This document shows, one piece after another, positions 58,203 to 64,000 of a stretch of 64,000 nt of DNA (positions within the stretch are counted from its first letter, which is position 1; each line of letters opens with the position of its first letter). Location: the NCBI GenBank assembly GCA_004558525.1, contig SFCQ01000011.1, forward strand, positions 27,379 through 91,378, in the 5' to 3' direction. The DNA comes from Clostridiales bacterium (lineage in GTDB: Bacteria; Bacillota; Clostridia; Christensenellales; CAG-138). A program made the position numbers and the translations under genes. Below the pieces are notes generated by a model that ran no database searches, had not been told where the DNA came from, and saw nothing but the letters and a program-made list of their open reading frames with translations.

Positions 58203-59252
58203 ATGAATAGTGATAACAAGCTCAGCTTCATTCCGGAAAGATATATCGCCTTGGCGTCAGAATATCCAAAGCTTAGCATATGCCGCGTGGTATCCCAGCA
58301 GAAGGGTCAATACACGATAATAAGCAATGCCGGCGAACAGCGGGCGAGCGTGTCCGGCAGGCTCCAGCATGAGGCTAAGACCGTGTCAGAATACCCTACC
58401 GTCGGCGACTATGTTATGGCTGAGCTTAATTACCCCGGAGCCGCGGTCATACGCCATTTGCTGCCGAGGAAGGGCGTGTTCATGCGCAAGGCTGCCGGAA
58501 CGGCCAGAACGGAGCAGCCTGTGGCCGCGAATATAGACACGGTGTTTTTGTGTATGTCGCTGAATAACGACTTTAATCTGCGCAGGCTGGAAAGGTATCT
58601 TTCCATAGCATGGGACAGCGGAGCGAAGCCGGTCGTGGTGTTCACAAAAGCCGACCTTTGTATGGATATAGAGCATAAGCTGAGCCAGGCGCAGTCTGTT
58701 GCTATAGGCGCGGACATAGTTGTTACGTCGGCAATGGACAACGATGGATATGCGAGCATTATGCCATACATAAAAGAAGGCGTAACAGTGGCATTCGTTG
58801 GCTCATCGGGAGTTGGCAAATCGACGCTGATAAACAAGCTTTTAGGCGAGGAGAGGCTGGCTACGAACGGCCTGCGCAATGACGATAAGGGCAGGCATAC
58901 CACTACGCACAGGGAGCTTATAGCTTTGCCATGCGGGGCGATGGTTATAGATACCCCGGGCATGCGCGAGCTTGGCATGTGGGATAGCGCGGAAGGCGTC
59001 AGCGTGGCCTTTGCAGATATAGAAGAGCTTGCATCACGCTGCCGGTTCAGGAACTGCACGCATACGAGGGAGCCTGGCTGCGCCGTGAGGGCGGCGCTGC
59101 AAAGCGGCGAGCTGAACGGGGAGCGCTTTGATTCCTATAAGAAGCTGTTGGCAGAAAACGCATATGCCGGGGATTCAGACAGCTATGCCATCGCAAAACA
59201 GAAAAAATTTAAGGAAATAGCAAAATTCAACAAGTCAAACCGCAAACAATGA
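58203..59252 (+). CDS. rsgA: Ribosome small subunit-dependent GTPase A
   Basis: 349 residues. OB domain (1-100), circularly permuted GTPase with G4 'VVFTKADL' before G1 'GSSGVGKSTLINKLLG', G3 'DTPGMREL', and zinc finger 'CRFRNCTHTREPGCAV' (C-x4-C-x-H-x5-C). Assists late 30S assembly. It is somewhat longer at the N-terminus than average. Confidence 0.94.
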   Translation: MNSDNKLSFIPERYIALASEYPKLSICRVVSQQKGQYTIISNAGEQRASVSGRLQHEAKTVSEYPTVGDYVMAELNYPGAAVIRHLLPRKGVFMRKAAGTARTEQPVAANIDTVFLCMSLNNDFNLRRLERYLSIAWDSGAKPVVVFTKADLCMDIEHKLSQAQSVAIGADIVVTSAMDNDGYASIMPYIKEGVTVAFVGSSGVGKSTLINKLLGEERLATNGLRNDDKGRHTTTHRELIALPCGAMVIDTPGMRELGMWDSAEGVSVAFADIEELASRCRFRNCTHTREPGCAVRAALQSGELNGERFDSYKKLLAENAYAGDSDSYAIAKQKKFKEIAKFNKSNRKQ

Positions 59253-59353
59253 AGCAGGTTGAAATAAGACGGTATTGTTATAAACACTTAATGGCGCCAA
59301 CATGCGTTGGCACGGCTCGCTTTGACGAAACGGTTGTTGCGGAAAATGAAAAC

Positions 59354-59404
59354 GAAAAACCGTCCGGCCGCTGAAAGAGCGCATCTTAGCAACGGACGGA
59401 CGGT
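59354..59404 (-). terminator. Terminator of the ABC exporter operon
   Basis: Read on -, ACCGTCCG (59404-59397) pairs with CGGACGGT (59366-59359) across a long loop and is followed by TTTTTCGTTTTC. Confidence 0.72.
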
Positions 59405-59425
59405 ATAACGCATCAAGCGCAATGC

Positions 59426-61195
59426 TTATGCGAACTGCGCACGGTACAGGGAGGCATAAAAGCCGTTCATGGCCATAAGCTCATCGTGCTTTCCCTGCTC
59501 TACGATCCGGCCATCGTTGACGACCAGTATAGTATCGGCGTTGCGTATGGTGGAAAGTCGATGTGCTATAACAAAGCAGGTCTTGCCACGGGTCAATGTG
59601 CGCATGGCTTCCTGAATAAGCGTTTCTGTCTGGAGGTCTACGTTGGAGGTAGCCTCATCTAATATCAGCAGCCGCGCAGGCTGAAGCATGGCACGGGCGA
59701 TGGTCATAAGCTGCTTTTGCCCCTTTGATATGTTGATGCCGTCTTCGGTGATCATGGTATCGTAGCCGTGCGGCAGGCGCTGTATCATGCCGTGTATATG
59801 CGCCGCCTTTGCCGCGGCTATTACCGCCTCGCGCGTGGCGCCAGGATTGCCGTAGGCAATGTTGTCATGTACCGTGCCGTTAAAGAGCCAGGTATCCTGC
59901 AACACCATGGAGAACGCGCCGCGCAGGCTGGTGCGTGTCACCCCATAGATAGACTTATCGTCTATGGCGATATCGCCGGATTGCGGATCATAAAAACGCA
60001 TCAAAAGGTTTACCAGCGTAGTCTTGCCCGCGCCGGTGGGCCCTACTATGGCGACCATGCTGCCTGGCGCGGCAACGAGGTTTACGTCGCGGAGTATGAG
60101 CCTGCCTTCATCGTAGCCAAAGTCGACATGCGCTATATCCACCTGCCCATGCTGCACCTCAAGCGGCTTTGCATCAGGCAGATCGGCAGCCTCCTCCTTT
60201 TCATCTAACAGCTCAAACACCCTTTCCGCCGCCGCCAACGCCGATTGAAGCTCGCTGAAGATATTTGCAGCTTCGTTGATGGGGCCTGAAAACTTGCGGC
60301 AATACAGCACGAAAGAAGAAATATTGCCAAGCGAGATCTTTCCGGACAGGTACATAAGCGCGCCAAAGATGCTGATAAGCGTCAAGGACAGGTTGTTGAT
60401 AAAGTTTACCGAAGGGCCGGTAGCGCAGGCATAATAATCAGCCTTATAATAGCTTTGCACCGCGTTCTCGTTCTTTTCATCAAACCGGTGCAGCACGGCC
60501 TTTTCACGGTGGTAGGCCCGTATCGTCTTTTGGCCGGACACATACTCCTCTACAAACCCGTTCATGTCGCCAAGGCACTTGGAGCGGTTGTGATACAGCG
60601 GGCGCACGCGGCGCGTCATAAATCGGGTAAACAGGACAGACATGGGCACGGTTACCACAAATACCAGCACCAGCAGCGGCGATATCTTTATCATCATGCT
60701 GAGGGCTCCCACGACGGTAATGATGCTGGTGAGTATCTGCACAAGGTCGTTTGAAAGAGAAGTGTTTACCGTATCTATATCGTAGCTGATGCGGCTGAGT
60801 ATCTCGCCGGTCTGCCTGGTGTCAAAGTACTTGACCGGCAGGCGCATGAGCTTGGAAAACAGATCGGCGCGCATTATGCGCACGGTCCGCTGGCTGATGC
60901 GCAGCACTATCTGCGGCACAATATATGCAAGCAGCGCTGAAGAGACGTAGAATACAACCATCATGGCAGCATAGCGGAACACGGTAGCAAAGTCCACAAG
61001 CCCCTTGCCTCCGGACAACGCATCGATGGCGCGGCCGCAAAGCGTGGGCCCTATCAACTGGAACATGTTTCCGGTAATGCTCAGCGTCAGGGCCAGCAGC
61101 AGCATAGGGGCGCTGTGAAGCAGGTATTTTCCCAGCCGCAGCAGTGTGCCTTTTGTGTTCCTCGGCTTCTGAATAACGCCATTACGCGGCGGCAT
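59426..61195 (-). CDS. ABC exporter half-transporter (ATP-binding + membrane), second
   Basis: Start taken as ATG 61195 (MPPRNGVIQKPRNTKG), with GGTGG upstream inside the end of the previous gene; open frame extends further. 589 residues. Six helices (30-320), then NBD: Walker A 'GPTGAGKTT', signature 'ISKGQKQLMTIARAML' (slight variant of LSGGQ), Walker B 'LLILDEATSNVD', His switch 'VIAHRLS'. Pairs with the upstream half as a heterodimer. The altered signature is typical of such asymmetric pairs. Confidence 0.91.
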   Translation of the reverse strand: MPPRNGVIQKPRNTKGTLLRLGKYLLHSAPMLLLALTLSITGNMFQLIGPTLCGRAIDALSGGKGLVDFATVFRYAAMMVVFYVSSALLAYIVPQIVLRISQRTVRIMRADLFSKLMRLPVKYFDTRQTGEILSRISYDIDTVNTSLSNDLVQILTSIITVVGALSMMIKISPLLVLVFVVTVPMSVLFTRFMTRRVRPLYHNRSKCLGDMNGFVEEYVSGQKTIRAYHREKAVLHRFDEKNENAVQSYYKADYYACATGPSVNFINNLSLTLISIFGALMYLSGKISLGNISSFVLYCRKFSGPINEAANIFSELQSALAAAERVFELLDEKEEAADLPDAKPLEVQHGQVDIAHVDFGYDEGRLILRDVNLVAAPGSMVAIVGPTGAGKTTLVNLLMRFYDPQSGDIAIDDKSIYGVTRTSLRGAFSMVLQDTWLFNGTVHDNIAYGNPGATREAVIAAAKAAHIHGMIQRLPHGYDTMITEDGINISKGQKQLMTIARAMLQPARLLILDEATSNVDLQTETLIQEAMRTLTRGKTCFVIAHRLSTIRNADTILVVNDGRIVEQGKHDELMAMNGFYASLYRAQFA

Positions 61196-62918
61196 GGTCG
61201 TCACCACCCATCTGAATATCGCTGATTTGTGCATAAAGCGGACAAGTGAGCATCAGCTCTTCGTGCGTGCCGGTACCTGCGGCCCTGCCTTCGTCCAGCA
61301 CAAGGATCTGATCGGCGCTACGGACGGAGCTTACGCGCTGGGCTACCATTATAATAGTCGTGTTCGGATACTCCTTGCGGATTGCTGAGCGCATTGCGGC
61401 ATCCGTCCGGTAGTCGAGCGCGCTTGAGGAATCGTCCAGTATTAGTATTTCAGGATTGCCAGCCAAGGCGCGGGCTATCAGCAGCCTTTGTTTCTGCCCG
61501 CCGGACAGATTTGCCGCCTTAGCGTGTACCGGATGCTCATACCCTTCCTCCGTGGCAAGTATGAACTCCTCCGCCTGTGCGCAGCGGGCGGCGCGCTCTA
61601 TATCCTCCTTTGGAAGCCCACGTCCCAAATCGATGTTTTCATATATCGTGCCGGAGAAAAACGCGTCCGATTGAAAAGCCACGCCGAAAAGGGAGTGCAG
61701 CTTCTCTTCCTCCATGCAGGCGATATTCTCGCCGTCTATATATATTGCGCCCGCGTCCACCGGATAAAAACGCTGTAAAAGCTGGATAAGCGTGGTTTTA
61801 CCGCTGCCGGTGGCGCCTATTACGCCTAATGTTTCCCCCTTGCCTACCGCAAACGAGATATCCTCCAGCACATATCCGTGTGCCGGCTGTGCGTAGGAAA
61901 AGCATACGTCGTCAAACACCACGCAGGCCCGGGCTTCCATGCGCTTTGCTCCGCCGGCCGCTTCCTCTTCGGGCTGCGCAAGCACCTCCGCGATGCGGTT
62001 GGCTGACGCCGTTGCCTGCGAGAGCATTACAAACATCTTGTTCACTGACATCATTGCGTTCAGAATAATGGTAAAATAGGTGAGGAACGCGATGATGCTG
62101 CCAGGCTTGGTAACGCCCTTATTCACCCAGTATGCCCCGCATACAACAACAGCGGTAAGCCCAAGGTTCAATAAAAGCTGCATCATTGGGTTTGTGGCCG
62201 CCATTACCGTGTTGGCGCGGATCTGGCTGCGGGAAAGGTTTTCATTATCCTTGCTGAAGCGGGCACATTCGTAGTCTCTCTTGGATAGGGCGCGAATGAC
62301 CCTTATCCCTATGACATCGTCCCTTACGGTTCGAACCATGCGATCCACGTTTTCCTGAACGCCTGTATACAGGGAAATGCCGCGCCTGGATATCAGCATA
62401 ATCCCAAGGGCCAGCAGGGGCAGTGTAGCCAGAAGCGCCAAGCTGAGGCGAATATCCAGCAGCATTGTCACCACCACGCCGCCCATAAGCAGTATGGGCG
62501 CTCTTACGCCAAGACGCTGCATGCGGCCGAGCGTCTGGTTGACATTATATGTGTCGCTGGTCAGGCGTGAGATGAGGCTTGGCACGGTAAGCGCATCAAG
62601 CTGGCGTGTGGAAAGGCGTTCTATTTTTTCATATAAGTCATGCCGGATACGCCTGGTAGCGTCACGGGATATGGCGGACGCCTTGCGGTTGGCGATAACA
62701 TTCCCCAGCAGAGCGATTACGGCGCAGCATGCCATGCCCGCGCCCCAGATGAAAATAGCCGTTTTGTTGCCCGTAGGGACTACTTCGTCTATCATGTGGG
62801 CAAGTATCCACGGAATGGCAAGGTCCATAATGGTGCCGGCCAGCTTGATGATAAATCCAATAAGCATCTGCCCGTATAACGGACGGAGATATTCCATGAT
62901 CTTTTTCAACTGTCCCAC
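61182..62918 (-). CDS. ABC exporter half-transporter (ATP-binding + membrane), first
   Basis: GTG start at 62918 overlapping the MarR stop by 13 bases; ATG at 62897 is an alternative. 578 residues. Six-helix domain, then NBD: 'GATGSGKTT', 'LSGGQKQRLLIARAL', 'ILILDDSSSALD' (Asp in place of the catalytic Glu after Walker B), 'MVAQRVSSV' (Gln in place of the switch His). So this half holds the degenerate site of a TM287/288-type heterodimer. Likely exports drugs or lipids under MarR control. Confidence 0.92.
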   Translation of the reverse strand: MGQLKKIMEYLRPLYGQMLIGFIIKLAGTIMDLAIPWILAHMIDEVVPTGNKTAIFIWGAGMACCAVIALLGNVIANRKASAISRDATRRIRHDLYEKIERLSTRQLDALTVPSLISRLTSDTYNVNQTLGRMQRLGVRAPILLMGGVVVTMLLDIRLSLALLATLPLLALGIMLISRRGISLYTGVQENVDRMVRTVRDDVIGIRVIRALSKRDYECARFSKDNENLSRSQIRANTVMAATNPMMQLLLNLGLTAVVVCGAYWVNKGVTKPGSIIAFLTYFTIILNAMMSVNKMFVMLSQATASANRIAEVLAQPEEEAAGGAKRMEARACVVFDDVCFSYAQPAHGYVLEDISFAVGKGETLGVIGATGSGKTTLIQLLQRFYPVDAGAIYIDGENIACMEEEKLHSLFGVAFQSDAFFSGTIYENIDLGRGLPKEDIERAARCAQAEEFILATEEGYEHPVHAKAANLSGGQKQRLLIARALAGNPEILILDDSSSALDYRTDAAMRSAIRKEYPNTTIIMVAQRVSSVRSADQILVLDEGRAAGTGTHEELMLTCPLYAQISDIQMGGDDHAAA

Positions 62919-63349
62919 CCCACTTCACGTTCGATATATACCCTTGCACGAAGGCTTATGCGCTCCATAACCGCCTGCAGCTGGAGCTTCTCTTCCTCTG
63001 AAAGCTCCTGCAAAAGATATTCGTTCCAGCCGCGAACGGTTTTGCGAAGCTCGGGCAGTATTCTCAGCGCCTTCTCCGTAGGATATACAAGCTGCTGGCG
63101 GCGATCCTCAGGACTCGGCTCCCGTCGGACGAAGCCCTGCCTTTCCAACGCCGCTATCTGGCGCGCAACGCTGGACTTATTGAGGTATAGCTCCCGTGCT
63201 ATCTCCTCCTGCGGAAGCCCCGGCTTGCGGCAAAGACGCAATAGGTATGGCACCTGCCCGCCGCTAAGGCCTGTATCCTTCAGCATGGCGCTGCGCTCCA
63301 TTTGGGTGCAGCGGCTGATGATGTTCAGATTATGAGTAAAAGATGACAT
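62906..63349 (-). CDS. MarR-family transcriptional regulator
   Basis: Start ATG 63349 (MSSFTHNLNIISRCTQMERS) behind GGGGG. 147 residues. Winged helix: 'SGGQVPYLLRLCRKPGLPQEEIARELYLNKSSVARQIAALERQGFVRREPSPEDRRQQLVYPTEKA' with the D-x-R-x-x wing. First gene of an operon with the two ABC halves; presumably represses it by binding the palindrome just upstream and releases on ligand. Confidence 0.93.
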   Translation of the reverse strand: MSSFTHNLNIISRCTQMERSAMLKDTGLSGGQVPYLLRLCRKPGLPQEEIARELYLNKSSVARQIAALERQGFVRREPSPEDRRQQLVYPTEKALRILPELRKTVRGWNEYLLQELSEEEKLQLQAVMERISLRARVYIEREVGWDS

Positions 63350-63364
63350 ATAGCCCCCTAATAT

Positions 63365-63380
63365 AGTTGCATATGCAACT
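63365..63380 (-). promoter_or_regulatory. MarR operator
   Basis: AGTTGCATATGCAACT, a perfect 16-bp palindrome 15 nt upstream of the marR start and just downstream of the predicted transcription start. MarR-family dimers bind palindromes of this length and type. Confidence 0.82.
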
Positions 63381-63392
63381 TGTTTTAATGCT

Positions 63393-63421
63393 ATCATACT
63401 ATGGAAACAAGGAAGCGTCAA
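63393..63421 (-). promoter_or_regulatory. Promoter of the marR-ABC operon
   Basis: On -: TTGACG (63416-63421), 17 bp, TATGAT (63393-63398). The operator lies just after the start point. Confidence 0.72.
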
Positions 63422-63532
63422 GCTTTCCGCCAGAACCTTTTTGGGTAGGTCAAGGCCAAGGGATGGCAGGCGAGTCTGCTAAAAGGGAATCGGAGCTGCG
63501 GAAATGTTAAAAGATTAGATGAAGGTAGGAAG

Positions 63533-63562
63533 CAAAAAACGGCATAGCCGAAGCTATGCCGT
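63533..63562 (-). terminator. UUCG-loop terminator downstream of tuf
   Basis: Read on -: ACGGCATAGC TTCG GCTATGCCGT then TTTTTTG. A perfect 10-bp stem with a UUCG tetraloop. Element E9 begins 1-2 bases away on its tuf-proximal side. Confidence 0.85.
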
Positions 63563-63563
63563 C

Positions 63564-63722
63564 AGAGTGTCAAAAAAGTGACTGAACGCCACTTTTTTGA
63601 GTTTTCACAGGTTTTGCCTCTCGCATTAGCTCCCGGGCGGCAAAACCTGCAAAGTACGAAAACCTCTGGGTTTTCATCCGTTCTGGCGGCCCCTTATCAA
63701 CCTAGGGGTTTTTTGACACTCT
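63564..63722 (+). repeat. Interspersed hairpin element, copy E9
   Basis: 159 bp with perfect 14-bp terminal inverted repeats (AGAGTGTCAAAAAA / TTTTTTGACACTCT). Hairpins 1, 2 and 3 are intact; hairpin 4 and the 5' half of 5 are deleted (TTCTGGCGGCCCCTTATCAACC). It stands between the tuf-proximal hairpin and the UUCG terminator, so it splits the tuf 3' region. Confidence 0.92.
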
Positions 63723-63756
63723 GAAAGTGGCGTTCAGCCACTTTTTCAACAATCTG
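63723..63756 (-). repeat. Interspersed hairpin element, copy E10 (left-end fragment)
   Basis: On - it reads CAGATTGTTGAAAAAGTGGC TGAAC GCCACTTTCA: the left hairpin in opposite orientation, directly abutting E9's right repeat. Probably the remnant of an older insertion. Confidence 0.75.
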
Positions 63757-63784
63757 AAAAGAGCGGCTATAAAGCCGCTCTTGA
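63757..63784 (-). terminator. tuf-proximal terminator
   Basis: On -: AAGAGCGGC TTTATA GCCGCTCTT TTCAG. It lies 17 bp after the tuf stop. Confidence 0.75.
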
Positions 63785-63800
63785 AAGCCCAAAGCCGGGA

Positions 63801-64000
63801 TTACTCAATGATGCTGTGGACAACGCCGCTGGCGACGGTACGGCCGCCCTCGCGGATAGCGAAGCGGAGACCTTCGTCCATGGCGATAGGAGTGATGAGG
63901 CTTATCTCCATCTCGATGTTATCGCCAGGCATTACCATCTCTACGCCGTCAGGCAGCTTGATGGTGCCGGTAACGTCAGTCGTCCTGAAATAGAACTGAG
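63801..64000 (-). CDS. tuf: Elongation factor Tu, C-terminal part
   Basis: Reads …QFYFRTTDVTGTIKLPDGVEMVMPGDN…ITPIAMDEGLRFAIREGGRTVASGVVHSIIE-stop on the - strand, the invariant end of EF-Tu domain 3. The window cuts it at base 64000, so about 66 codons remain. Delivers aminoacyl-tRNA to the ribosome. Confidence 0.97.
   Translation of the reverse strand, partial: QFYFRTTDVTGTIKLPDGVEMVMPGDNIEMEISLITPIAMDEGLRFAIREGGRTVASGVVHSIIE

Noticed and set aside
20276..63756. CRISPR array or REP-BIME interpretation of the interspersed hairpin repeats
   Set aside because: Copies are kilobases apart, not regularly spaced, and carry long multi-stem bodies with terminal inverted repeats; neither CRISPR nor simple REP fits.

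Overview
The window is a piece of a Clostridia-type (Bacillota) chromosome from an anaerobic endospore former. SpoVT, SpoIID, a CIRCE-controlled groESL, an [FeFe]-hydrogenase of the HndD type, a Na+-pump decarboxylase, ATP-dependent PEP carboxykinase and an acetoacetyl-CoA transferase/thiolase operon all point this way. Isoleucine is mostly ATA and the GC content is moderate. I cannot name the genus.

Positions 1-14742 are the late half of a long-tailed (siphovirus) prophage, all on the + strand and tightly overlapped: major capsid protein (cut by the window), connector, head closure, tail completion, major tail protein, a tail chaperone pair joined by a -1 frameshift at an A9 run, tape measure, distal tail and hub proteins, several fibre/adhesin proteins, a three-domain endolysin and two small holin-like membrane proteins. 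It ends in the 3' end of a tmRNA (or tRNA-Ala) gene with CCA and an intrinsic terminator, so it is integrated in that RNA gene. The integrase and the other end lie outside the window.

Positions 14743-64000 are host chromosome. In order: a Nudix hydrolase; a yybP-ykoY (Mn2+) riboswitch ahead of oadB and a 52-residue gamma subunit; a flavoprotein, an L,D-transpeptidase and pckA; a large lipoprotein; a cysteine desulfidase; an hndD whose 5' end is frameshifted; a two-component system behind tandem 11-bp boxes; MATE pump, rarA, transporters, spoVT; dCMP deaminase; groESL; cyclophilin; WalJ-like hydrolase and rlmH; a degenerate glycerate-kinase-fold protein, spoIID and rluD-like; the thl/ctfAB operon; ftsH; a sugar ABC transporter; a VWA surface protein; paired chromate transporters; rsgA; a MarR-controlled ABC exporter pair; and the 3' end of tuf.

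The most unusual signal is an interspersed family of hairpin-rich, non-coding elements (here E1-E10; full length about 160-200 bp, with 14-bp terminal inverted repeats AGAGTGTCRAAAAA). Copies sit at gene 3' ends, mostly between convergent genes, and abut the stem of an intrinsic terminator within 0-3 nt. Some are flanked by a duplicated terminator hairpin (27 bp, exact, at E8). None lies in the prophage. This looks like a MITE-type family that targets terminators. Other notable points are the riboswitch with a duplicated terminator arm, divergent promoters that share a -35 box, and two broken genes (hndD and a zinc-ribbon membrane protein with an in-frame TGA).
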